Positions 17,829-25,612 of a DNA stretch of 38,867 nucleotides are shown one piece after another. The notes beneath the pieces are model-generated. The model was not told where the DNA came from. It did not search any database and saw only the letters and a list, made by a program, of their open reading frames with translations. A program made the position numbers and the translations under genes. Location: assembly GCA_003697085.1 (NCBI GenBank), contig RFFU01000143.1, positions 1 through 38,867 of the forward strand, in the 5' to 3' direction. Source of the stretch: Candidatus Hydrogenedentota bacterium. GTDB lineage: Bacteria; UBA8481; J006. Within the stretch, counting starts at the first letter, position 1. Every line of letters begins with the position of its first letter.

Positions 17829-18293
17829 ATGATTCGGTTTCATCGGAAGGGAAAAGGGTTCACACTGATTGAACTCCTGGTTGTTGTGGCGATCATCGGG
17901 ATCTTGGCTTCGATTGCGTTGCCGAAGCTCTTCGCGGCGATCTGCCGCTCGAAGGTCGGCCAGGTTGACGGCACGTTCGGCGCGATCAACGGATCGATGG
18001 CGATGTACTTTGCGGATAATAACGGAACCTATCCGAATAAGACCGCCGCGACGGATGTCACAAGCTCCGCGATGGGTTATCTTATTCCGAAATATCTCCA
18101 AGAGGACCCGACGCCGCCGTGGACCGGGAAATACCGGTATTCGGGCGACGGCTCCGTTTACACCATTTGTGTATCGGTTGACGGTGCGAAAGGCTGTGAC
18201 GGCTCTCCGGGGAGCTCGCCGGCCGACGACTACCGGTATTATTCCAGCACTACCGGGAAGGTCGCTTATACGAATACGAATCCTGGTTGCTGA
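17829..18293 (+). CDS. Type IV pilin / GspG-like major pilin, copy 1
   Basis: The prepilin has 154 residues. A 10-residue basic leader MIRFHRKGKG precedes the cleavage site, followed by FTLIELLVVVAIIGIL with Glu at mature position 5, the class signature for prepilin peptidase. The C-terminal part has PTPPWTGKYRYSGDG and YTICVSVDGAKG, reminiscent of the DPWGNPY...Y...GADG region of GspG pseudopilins, and ends TNTNPGC. Cysteines occur in AAICRSK, TICVS, KGC and at the end. I prefer ATG 17829, which follows GAGAGGTGA; ATG 17781 in frame would give a 26-residue leader. It is about 72% identical to copy 2 by my own gap-free count. No pilus assembly ATPase is in the window. Confidence 0.9.
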   Translation: MIRFHRKGKGFTLIELLVVVAIIGILASIALPKLFAAICRSKVGQVDGTFGAINGSMAMYFADNNGTYPNKTAATDVTSSAMGYLIPKYLQEDPTPPWTGKYRYSGDGSVYTICVSVDGAKGCDGSPGSSPADDYRYYSSTTGKVAYTNTNPGC

Positions 18294-18327
18294 GCGTTTT
18301 TCCTCGAAGCGAGGTTGAAACCGAGGA

Positions 18328-18357
18328 CCCGCCCGCCGGAAGGCGGGCGGGTTTTTT
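18328..18357 (+). terminator. Rho-independent terminator after pilin copy 1
   Basis: A perfect 10-bp stem CCCGCCCGCC / GGCGGGCGGG (18328-18337 and 18342-18351) with loop GGAA is followed by six Ts. It is the clearest intrinsic terminator in the window and implies that pilin copy 2 is expressed from its own promoter or by read-through. Confidence 0.93.
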
Positions 18358-18410
18358 CGTGGATTTCATCTGCGGCGATTCAAAAGAATGACTCTTGGAG
18401 TGAAAATGAA

Positions 18411-18914
18411 ATGATATGGGAAGTAAGAAGGGCGGGAGGAATTCATGACGCGGGGGATGGGAAAAAGGATTCCTTTGGATTTACGCTGATCGAGATTCTC
18501 GTCGTCGTGGCGATCATCGGGATTCTGGCTTCGATTGCCTTGCCGAAACTCTTCGCCGCGATTTGCCGTTCAAAGGTCGGGAAAGTTGATGGTGTCGTCG
18601 GTTCCCTCAACGGGTCCCTCTCGATGTATTTCGCCGACAATGAAGGGTCGTTTCCGGTTCTTTCTTCTTCTACGACGATTAATAGCGCGAGTATGGGATA
18701 TCTCATTCCGAAGTATTTCGAAACGGATCCCATTACTCCTTGGGGCGATCCTTACAGATATACGGGCGACGGAGCCTTCTACACCATCTGCGTCTCCATC
18801 GACGGCGCGAAGGGATGTGACGGAAGTTCCGGAACCTCGCCTCCCGACGACTACCGTTACTATTCTAGCGGAGACGGCAAGATGCAGTCCACGAATACGA
18901 ACCCCGGCTGTTAA
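18411..18914 (+). CDS. Type IV pilin / GspG-like major pilin, copy 2
   Basis: From the in-frame ATG at 18411 the product is 167 residues with an unusually long 23-residue leader that contains several acidic residues, followed by FTLIEILVVVAIIGIL. The mature part is about 72% identical to copy 1, without gaps; differences cluster in a 12-residue stretch after MYFADN.G..P. PITPWGDPYRYTGDG keeps the GspG-like motif. GGAG lies 10 bases before ATG 18411. A better site, GGGAGG with 5-base spacing, precedes ATG 18445, which is in the wrong frame by one base; see the finding on a possible frameshift at 18459-18467. No clear promoter was found between the terminator and the gene. Confidence 0.83.
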   Translation: MIWEVRRAGGIHDAGDGKKDSFGFTLIEILVVVAIIGILASIALPKLFAAICRSKVGKVDGVVGSLNGSLSMYFADNEGSFPVLSSSTTINSASMGYLIPKYFETDPITPWGDPYRYTGDGAFYTICVSIDGAKGCDGSSGTSPPDDYRYYSSGDGKMQSTNTNPGC

Positions 18915-18921
18915 CGCCTCC

Positions 18922-19155
18922 GTCATTCCGAGGCGCTCCTTCGCTGAGGAATCCCCGTCCCCGTTTATCCCTCCGCGATCCCCGCCCTTGCGAGGGTGCG
19001 GGACTTCTCCTCGAACTTCGTCCTTCTCGGGATAACATTCGGGATCTCCTCCACTCCCTTTTCTCCCCGCTTCTCCCTTCTTCCTTCTTCCTTCTTCCTT
19101 TTTCCTTTTGCCTTCTTCCTTCTCCCTTTTGCCTTTTTCCTTTTGCCTTCTTCAA
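18922..19155. repeat. CATTCCGAG repeat pair followed by CT-rich tract
   Basis: A direct copy of the CATTCCGAG repeat (GTCATTCCGAG ... GAGGAATCCCC) lies at 18922-18957 and a degraded inverted copy at about 19000-19042, the same direct-plus-inverted arrangement as at the window start. From about 19060 to 19155 the + strand is a degenerate repeat of CCTTTTGCCTTCTTCC-like units. No gene is supported between the pilin and the following ATG. Confidence 0.8.
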
Positions 19156-19171
19156 TTAAAGTTCCTCCGTA

Positions 19172-20758
19172 ATGAAAAGCCTTTCCGTATCTGCTGTTAT
19201 GACCTATCGGCAGTGTCCCGCGCGCTTCTCTTTTCGTTACCGGGATCGTCTGAGTATCCCGGAAAAAGAATCGGGCGATGAGGAAACCTGGCCTGCAATT
19301 CGAACCGTGCTTCAGCAGTGGTTGGCTTTTCCCCAAAGAGACTGGGATTTTCTCGATCGATGTCTCGTCGATCTCTGGCCGTGGAACCGATTTTCGCGGC
19401 GTCGTGATGCCGTCACCACCTACCATCGATCCCGCGCGCTCCTCTGGAAAGCCTTTCCGATCCTCTCGCACCTCGCTCCTTCCGAAACCTTTCGCTACGT
19501 CAATATTTCCTGGGCCGGCGGCTTCTTCCGCGCGCTTATCGATTATGCCAAATGGGACGACAGGGACTTTGTCGTCGGCCGATTTGCCCGCACCCATCCC
19601 GATACGAAGGCGGAGGAGTTTCGAATGAACCTCTATGGGGCTGTGGCGGAGGTGGTTCACGGCCGGCGCCCCACGATGCTTCAAACCTTCGTACTTGGAG
19701 ATGAACCAACGATAATTGACCACCAACGTCTCGAGCCGGCGCGGCTCGAACAGGAAATACGAGCGCTTCGTCTCGAGATAGCCGAGGCCAGGGAATTTCC
19801 GGCGCGACCGGGGGCGCAATGCCGCTTCTGCTCGTACCGATGGATCTGTCCGGAATCGGGAGTTCCGGTTCGCACACAGGACCGCTTCCTCGAACTCTTC
19901 GCCCTCAACAGGGCTCTGACGATTCTCCTGGAGGGCGAGGGAGATTCCGAACGCTTCGGGGGTCTTATGGAGAAAGCGGTAAAGATGCTATCCGAAAGAG
20001 CCGCGGTTCTTCCGATCGAGGAGTGCCGGGGACGAGGATGGCCGGTTCCGCCTGAGGGGACGATTCTTGAATACCTCGGTCCCGATAGGCCTCGGAAGAG
20101 GGAAATGCGTCCTTCGGACAACGTTTCGGAAGAGGTACCGCTCGTCTTCGCGCGAGCGTTCGCGATTGGGACGCGTTGGGTTGCATTTTTTGAGGAAGGC
20201 ACAAGCGGCACGGCGTGCGAAACGCTGCGTCAGGCTTTGGAATTGGCGTGGGAGAGAACGCGATGGGTCTCCCGCGCGCTTCGCGATCCGCTGACGGGTC
20301 TTCTCAATCGCGGCGGATTCGACTCTCTCCTGCGGGAATTGACTCCTCCGTCGTCCTTGATCCTCTTCGATATCGATCGCTTCAAGCGGATCAACGATAC
20401 CTTCGGCCACCAAGCAGGCGACCTCGTTCTCCGCTCCGTCGCTCAAATACTTTCGGAAGTCGCCGAGGCGGTGGGGTTCCGATACGGAGGTGAGGAGATG
20501 GCACTGGTGCTTCCGGGCGCGAGTCTTGAAACGGCTCAACACGCCGCGGAACGAGTGCGAAGAGATGTGGAAGCCTTGCAATTGTCACCTGTGGAGGGAC
20601 GGACCGTTTCCGTGACGATCTCCGCCGGCGTTGCGGAAATCCTCGCCGGAGAATATCCGGAGGATTTCCTGAAACGGGCGGATAAAGCACTCTATTCCGC
20701 GAAGGATGCGGGGCGTAACCGCGTCATCGTCGCCGCGGCGCCCGCCTCGGGTTCCTGA
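19172..20758 (+). CDS. Fusion of Fe-S PD-(D/E)XK (RecB/Cas4-like) domain and GGDEF diguanylate cyclase
   Basis: The 528-residue protein has three parts. Residues 1-230 resemble PDDEXK_1/Cas4/AddB nucleases: SVSAVMTYRQCPARFSFRYR at the start, a core near FRALIDYAKWDD (D124), and the four cysteines C15, C217, C220, C226 spaced C-x201-C-x2-C-x5-C, the Fe-S cluster pattern. The catalytic D/E-x-K step appears as V135-G136-R137-F138, so nuclease activity is probably lost. Residues about 235-365 look GAF-like (weak). Residues 371-520 are a GGDEF domain with DPLTGLLNR, FDIDRFKRINDTFGH, RYGGEEM (437-443) and ALYSAKDAGRNRV; no RxxD inhibitory site is visible. It should make c-di-GMP. There is no evident ribosome binding site at the ATG. 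The next gene begins immediately after its stop. Confidence 0.85.
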   Translation: MKSLSVSAVMTYRQCPARFSFRYRDRLSIPEKESGDEETWPAIRTVLQQWLAFPQRDWDFLDRCLVDLWPWNRFSRRRDAVTTYHRSRALLWKAFPILSHLAPSETFRYVNISWAGGFFRALIDYAKWDDRDFVVGRFARTHPDTKAEEFRMNLYGAVAEVVHGRRPTMLQTFVLGDEPTIIDHQRLEPARLEQEIRALRLEIAEAREFPARPGAQCRFCSYRWICPESGVPVRTQDRFLELFALNRALTILLEGEGDSERFGGLMEKAVKMLSERAAVLPIEECRGRGWPVPPEGTILEYLGPDRPRKREMRPSDNVSEEVPLVFARAFAIGTRWVAFFEEGTSGTACETLRQALELAWERTRWVSRALRDPLTGLLNRGGFDSLLRELTPPSSLILFDIDRFKRINDTFGHQAGDLVLRSVAQILSEVAEAVGFRYGGEEMALVLPGASLETAQHAAERVRRDVEALQLSPVEGRTVSVTISAGVAEILAGEYPEDFLKRADKALYSAKDAGRNRVIVAAAPASGS

Positions 20759-22600
20759 ATGGGATTCTCCTTCTCCCCGTCGGATCGCCGGCCCTCCGGC
20801 TTCTCCCGCCGCTTCAGAGTGCCTTTACCGGTCTTGGCAGAGATTTTGTTGGTTCTGTACACCTCTCTCTTCGGGATCCGCGTAGCGCCGGTGTTGGCGG
20901 CGTTTTTTGGAGCCGCGGGGCTTCTTATCGCCGGCATCGTTTCCGTTGCCTGGACTCTTTCCCTTATCCTTCTCGCGATCATCCTTGCCGCAACGCTGGC
21001 GATCACCTTGACTTCGGGGAGTGCTCCGGGCCCGGCCATGCATTCAGCGGGGGTGCTTGCGGCCTTCTTTGCCTGGGCGGTGGTCGGACACGCCGCCGCC
21101 TGCTCCGAGGCGAAAGAACGGGCGGCGGAGAGGAGAGAGGGAGAGAGAGGATCGGAAGAATGGTGGGAGAGAATTCCCGGGTTTTTCGCCTTCATTGCGG
21201 CTTTTCTTCTCGCGCTTCCCGCTCTTCTCCAAAGGCTGCTTCGGAATGAGCCGCCGCACTTCTGGTTCGTCTCGTCGATCGACTTCGCCATCGCCGTTCT
21301 TCTTCTCTCGGCCTCGGCCTATTGTTCTTTCCGGGGGCGCTTTCGCCGGTTTCGGCCGTTTCTCGTTTTTCCCGTCGTCGCGATTGCAACGGCTTCCGCC
21401 TCGCGCGCTGTCCTCCTTTCCGCCGCCGCGTTTCTCCTGATCATTTTCGCGAAAGTCTTCCGGAAACGTGCCCGGGCGACGGCGCTTCTGGTGACGATTT
21501 TGCTTTTGTCCGGTGCCGCGTTCTTCACCATTCAAAGAATCCGTTCCGACCCGCTGGCCTGGAACCGCGCGCGCATCTATGTCGCAGCGTTGAACGGCCT
21601 TCGCGAGAGACCTTGGTTCGGATGGGGTTACGGAGCCTTCGATTCCGTCGGCCGGCGTTTTCTTCTTCAGGATCCGACGCCGATTCACCGCGTTCGCTAC
21701 CCCGTTTACGTCCACTCCGAACCGCTCGAGCTTCTCTTCGAAACCGGAATCCTCGGTTTCTCGGCCTGGTTCGCGCTGGGACTCTCGTGGCTTCTCGCGA
21801 TCGCCAGGAAGAACCGTGGCGAACTCGTCGTGCCGGCGGTCCTCTTCTTTCCGGCTCTCTTTTACTTCCCCTTCCGTCTCGTCCTCCCCCTCTTCTTCCT
21901 CGGGTTCTTTCTCGGGCGCGCATTACCCGTGTCTGCGCCGCCCCGCAAGCCTGGCCTCGTGAGGAAGACGCTTTGCTTTGCAGCCTCGATCCTGATGGCG
22001 ATCTATGGTCTTGGTTTGGCCTCGCGCAATCCTCGTTTCGCTCCCTTCGCCGCTCCCCTCTGGCTCGAATCTTCCGCCGAAGAGACGGTTCTGATTCGGA
22101 TCAAGAACCTCGAGCCGTTCCGTCCGGAGTTTTCTTACGACGAAGGAATTTACGCCGCGCGCCACGGCTCGATCGGCGGCGCGATTCGAGGAATGGAACG
22201 CGCCGCTGATCTGGCCCCGGCGGAAGCCCAGTGGCACTTCGAGACGGCGCGGGCGTGGGCCTGGTACGCCGCCCGCTATAAGGATAGAATGCGGAAATGG
22301 TATGGTTGGAAGCGAGCGTGGGAAGAGGTCTCGTTCATTCGCGTCCTCGAGCCGTTACATCTCGGAGCCTTGGCCGCGTTGGGCGACACGATCGAGTTGA
22401 GGTGGCGCGCTGTTGAACTCGAACGTCTTGCCCGGAGGAAAGAGCCGATCGGAAACATTCGTGCCATGCGTCCGCGTCCTCTCGACCTCCCCGCTCCTTT
22501 GCCGGAACTTCTTCGTTCCTTCTCCGAGGAAGACCCCGAATCGAGGGACTCAAACCTTTCAAGAAACGGTGACGCCGCGGAGGACGAAATGGAAAAGTGA
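20759..22600 (+). CDS. O-antigen ligase/polymerase-like membrane protein with C-terminal TPR-like region
   Basis: The protein has 613 residues and about ten hydrophobic segments between 20 and 420. The loop at about 281-345 holds RERPWFGWGYGAFDSVG, then HSEPLELLFETGILGF, which is the Wzy_C signature of the O-antigen ligase family (WaaL, Wzy, also PglL-type glycosyltransferases). The histidine in VHSEPLE is the conserved one. Residues about 455-560 look like helical TPR repeats (YAARHGSIGGAIRGMERAADLAP). Possible roles are joining glycan to lipid A, polymerising a surface polysaccharide, or glycosylating the neighbouring pilins; the sequence cannot decide. The ATG abuts the stop of the preceding gene. 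Confidence 0.78.
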   Translation: MGFSFSPSDRRPSGFSRRFRVPLPVLAEILLVLYTSLFGIRVAPVLAAFFGAAGLLIAGIVSVAWTLSLILLAIILAATLAITLTSGSAPGPAMHSAGVLAAFFAWAVVGHAAACSEAKERAAERREGERGSEEWWERIPGFFAFIAAFLLALPALLQRLLRNEPPHFWFVSSIDFAIAVLLLSASAYCSFRGRFRRFRPFLVFPVVAIATASASRAVLLSAAAFLLIIFAKVFRKRARATALLVTILLLSGAAFFTIQRIRSDPLAWNRARIYVAALNGLRERPWFGWGYGAFDSVGRRFLLQDPTPIHRVRYPVYVHSEPLELLFETGILGFSAWFALGLSWLLAIARKNRGELVVPAVLFFPALFYFPFRLVLPLFFLGFFLGRALPVSAPPRKPGLVRKTLCFAASILMAIYGLGLASRNPRFAPFAAPLWLESSAEETVLIRIKNLEPFRPEFSYDEGIYAARHGSIGGAIRGMERAADLAPAEAQWHFETARAWAWYAARYKDRMRKWYGWKRAWEEVSFIRVLEPLHLGALAALGDTIELRWRAVELERLARRKEPIGNIRAMRPRPLDLPAPLPELLRSFSEEDPESRDSNLSRNGDAAEDEMEK

Positions 22601-23116
22601 GGAGAAAAGGAGAGGTCGTTTCAAGAAAAGTGGGGGAAGCGAAAGAAAAAATGAACGCGATCCGCTCGATCCCGGAGGGGTCCATGGCGAAAAGTGGGCA
22701 CTTTGTGCCAAACGGGGCCTTCTCCTCCGGCAAGCCACGTCTCAATTCAAACCATTTAAAGGAAGCGCAGACTCTCCAGTCCGCGGCGGAATCCGGGAGC
22801 GCAGGTCTGCCTGCCGGAAGGCAGGCATCTTGCCTGCAGGTAACTGTTCTCTTCCGCAGGTTAGAGAACCAGCGCCCCATTTTCGCCGCGTTATGGAGCG
22901 CAGACTCTCCAGTCTGCGGAGTTATGGCAGGAAAACAGAGTTGAACAACAAGCATCAGCGGTTCTGCATGTCAAAATTATTGCGTTCGTCTGCCCATAAT
23001 TTGCCATCTACCCATTCCGGAGTGAATGCGGTGTTGCTCTCTCTTGTTTCAAAACGCGCCGCGGTTGGAGGGTTTGGAAACGGATCGGGTGGAAATTTTT
23101 CTCGGAAGGAGTCGCA
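22601..23116. repeat. Intergenic region with CTCC-loop hairpin repeats
   Basis: I find no gene in these 516 bases. Hairpins of one family lie at 22766-22785 (stem with one mismatch) and 22899-22918 (perfect 8-bp stem CGCAGACT/AGTCTGCG, loop CTCC). Between them is a GC-rich stretch with CTGCCGGAAGGCAG and repeated GCAGG(T/C)A motifs (22801-22870). The last 100 bases carry GGAAGGAG, the ribosome binding site of the next gene; the promoter was not identified. Confidence 0.8.
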
Positions 23117-24115
23117 ATGACCCGCCTGAAGACCTTTCTTTTGGCGGCGATCCTGGCTGTCTTCTGCTTCGTTCTCGTCTCCTTCTTCTTTCTGGCCACG
23201 GCCGCGGAATGGAACCCGATAATGAAAGGGCGAGCGTTGGCGGGGCTCGGGGGTCTTCTCCTGCTCGTCTTCTTTCTCGCTTTTCTTCCGCTGTTCCAGA
23301 AACTGAGGCGCTTGGAAGCGGAGGAAGGCGAGATAGCGCGGGCGATCCTCCAGGATCGCGTTCCGGGATCGAAAATACGATTTCTCGAGGGGATCGCTAC
23401 GGCGTGGCGGAACACGCGGGAAACGCAACTGCGTCGTAGCGAGGAACGGGAAGCAACCGTGAAGAGAAATCGGCTCGAGTTACGTTTGGCGCGGGCCGGA
23501 ATGGTTTCAGCGGAGTTGACACACGAGATGCGAACCCCGCTGACGGTCATTCGTGGCCGCGCGGAGCTTATTCTCGAAAGTATCCATCGAGGAGAAACGC
23601 CCTCGGAGGAGGATGCGAGGGAAATCCTGGAGCAATCGAGACTCTGCGGCGAACTGACCGAGGCGCTCCTTCATTTTGTCCGTGAGGAAAAGATAGAGAA
23701 GGCCGCGGTCCGTTTCGACTCTCTTTCGATCGGAGCGCAACGGGCGGAGGTGGTCACGAATTGGGGAAGAGAGGCGGAGGCCGTCATCGGCGATCGCCGC
23801 CTTCTCGAACTCGTCTTCCGGAATCTCGTTCGGAATGCCGAGGAAGCCGGAGCGAAGAGGATCGTGATCCAATCGGAGCGGGCGGCGGATTGCGTCCGAA
23901 TTTTCATCCGCGACGACGGGCGGGGGATTTCCGCGGAGGTCAAGAAGACGCTCTTCGAGCCGTTCACGAGCGGCCGGAGCGGCGGTACGGGTTTGGGACT
24001 GGCGATCTCCCGCGACATCCTGCGGGCGCACGGCGGCGAAATTACGGCGACGAACCGGCCCGAGGGAGGCGCGGAATTTCAGTTGATTCTTCCGAGGAAG
24101 GGAGGAGAAGCGTGA
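23117..24115 (+). CDS. Membrane histidine kinase of a sigma-54 two-component system
   Basis: The 332-residue kinase has two transmembrane helices (about 6-28 and 40-60) with almost no periplasmic domain between them, so it probably senses the membrane or an intracellular signal. HisKA has H136 in AELTHEMRTPLTVIRG. The ATPase domain shows the N box FRNLVRNAEEAG, G1 DDGRGI, F box LFEPFTSG and G2 GGTGLGLAI. The ATG follows GGAAGGAG. The stop overlaps the GTG of the response regulator (GTGA). It lacks the PAS domain and six helices of PilS. Its target is expected to be the adjacent regulator. Confidence 0.92.
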   Translation: MTRLKTFLLAAILAVFCFVLVSFFFLATAAEWNPIMKGRALAGLGGLLLLVFFLAFLPLFQKLRRLEAEEGEIARAILQDRVPGSKIRFLEGIATAWRNTRETQLRRSEEREATVKRNRLELRLARAGMVSAELTHEMRTPLTVIRGRAELILESIHRGETPSEEDAREILEQSRLCGELTEALLHFVREEKIEKAAVRFDSLSIGAQRAEVVTNWGREAEAVIGDRRLLELVFRNLVRNAEEAGAKRIVIQSERAADCVRIFIRDDGRGISAEVKKTLFEPFTSGRSGGTGLGLAISRDILRAHGGEITATNRPEGGAEFQLILPRKGGEA

Positions 24116-25500
24116 ACGCCGAAGAAAATTTGCCGGAGGTTTCCGGAACGATCCTCGTTGTGGATGACGAGGAATCCGTCAGGAAACTCGTCGCGCGTGC
24201 CCTCCAGGGACGCGATCTGCTCTTTGCCGGGACCGCGGAGGAAGCGCGGGAGAAATATCCTCGCGCCGACGTTGTGCTCCTCGATCTCAAACTCGGTGAC
24301 GCCTCGGGGATGGATTTGCTGGAGGAGTGGAGTGCGGAGGAACCGCGAAAGCCGGTTATCATTATGACCGCTATGGCCTCGATCTCCTCCGCCGTGGAGG
24401 CAATGAAGAAAGGGGCTCGCGATTACCTCCAGAAGCCCTTTCCCTCCCTCGATGAACTTCGCCTGGCGGTGGATCGAGCGGTTGCGGAACGCCGCCTTGA
24501 ACTCGAAAACATCCGCCTCAGGGAACTTCTCGTCGAGCAGGACCGATTCGAGGAGATGATCGGCGCCAGTCCCGCGATGCGCCGCATCTATGAAATGGTT
24601 GACCGCGTCGCCGCTACGAATGCCACGATTTTGATCACAGGGGAGAGCGGAACCGGAAAGGAACTGGTCGCTCGGGCGATTCATCGGAGAAGCGATCGAA
24701 GAAAGAAACCCTTCGTCGAGATCAATTGTGCAGCGATTCCCCACGAACTTCTCGAGAGCGAGCTCTTTGGTCATGAGCGCGGGGCTTTCACCGGCGCGGT
24801 CCGTCGAAAACAGGGGCTTTTGGAACGCGCAAACGGCGGGACGGTTTTTCTGGACGAGATTGGAGAAATGCCGTTGGACCTTCAGGCGAAACTTCTTCGC
24901 GTGATGGATTCCCGCGGTTTCCTTCGGGTCGGAGGAACAGATCTCATCACGGTGAATCTGCGTTTCATTGCGGCCACGAATCGCAATCTTGAGACCGCCG
25001 TCGCGCGGAAACGTTTCCGTGAAGATCTCTTCTACCGATTGGCCGTGATTACGATCGATCTTCCTCCGCTTCGAAAGCGAAAGGGAGACATCCCGTTGCT
25101 CCTGGCGGAGTTTCTCCCCGGGGTTGAGATCGAGCCGGAGGCGCTGGAACTTCTCAAGAGATACCCGTGGCCCGGAAACATTCGCGAACTGAAGAATATC
25201 GCCGAGCGAATCAAGATTCTCGATAGAACAACCGTCGGGCCGGACGATCTCCCGCAGGCGATCCGGGGAGAGTCACGGGAGAAGGCCGGATTGGGGGATG
25301 CCGGCTATGCGGAGGAAAAGGACCTTCCGGCTCGGTTGCGGGAGTTCGAGAAAGGGATATTGGAGGAGGCGTTGGCGCGGGAGAGGGGATCGCGGGCCCG
25401 CGCTGCCAGGCGATTGGGGATCACCCGCCAATCCCTTCAATACAAGTTGGAAAAGTACGGCCTGTTGGAGGAGCGGAAGGAGTCGGATCGAAAGGATTAG
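24112..25500 (+). CDS. NtrC-family sigma-54-dependent response regulator
   Basis: The 462-residue protein has a receiver (about 12-125) with the acidic pair in VVDDE, phosphoacceptor D58 in LLDLK and K108 in QKPF. The AAA+ domain has GESGTGKE (177-184) and GAFTGA (224-229), the loop that contacts sigma-54, followed by GTVFLDEIGEMP and RFREDLFYRL. A Fis-type helix-turn-helix ends the protein (ARAARRLGITRQSLQYKL). It should activate -24/-12 promoters; one is found at the pilin gene 6.4 kb upstream. The GTG start has GGGAGGAG upstream. It is translationally coupled to the kinase. Confidence 0.95.
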   Translation: MNAEENLPEVSGTILVVDDEESVRKLVARALQGRDLLFAGTAEEAREKYPRADVVLLDLKLGDASGMDLLEEWSAEEPRKPVIIMTAMASISSAVEAMKKGARDYLQKPFPSLDELRLAVDRAVAERRLELENIRLRELLVEQDRFEEMIGASPAMRRIYEMVDRVAATNATILITGESGTGKELVARAIHRRSDRRKKPFVEINCAAIPHELLESELFGHERGAFTGAVRRKQGLLERANGGTVFLDEIGEMPLDLQAKLLRVMDSRGFLRVGGTDLITVNLRFIAATNRNLETAVARKRFREDLFYRLAVITIDLPPLRKRKGDIPLLLAEFLPGVEIEPEALELLKRYPWPGNIRELKNIAERIKILDRTTVGPDDLPQAIRGESREKAGLGDAGYAEEKDLPARLREFEKGILEEALARERGSRARAARRLGITRQSLQYKLEKYGLLEERKESDRKD

Positions 25501-25524
25501 ACTTCTATACCGGAGAACCCACAT

Positions 25525-25612
25525 TTCCTTCTCTTCCGTTCCCTTCCCCTTTTTCCTTTTTCCCTTTCCCTATTTCCTTTTGCCTTTTCTTTTTGCCTTT
25601 TGCCTTCTCCCT
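25525..25612. repeat. CT-rich low-complexity tract
   Basis: Between the convergent ends of the response regulator and the DUF2079 gene the + strand consists almost entirely of CCTTTTTCC and CCTTTTGCC-like units, as at 19060-19155 and 34183-34235. No terminator hairpin is visible. Confidence 0.75.

Noticed and set aside
22413-23120. Open frames in the gap before the histidine kinase
   Set aside because: They cross the hairpin repeats and contain repeat-derived strings such as SADSPVCG; no coding signal.
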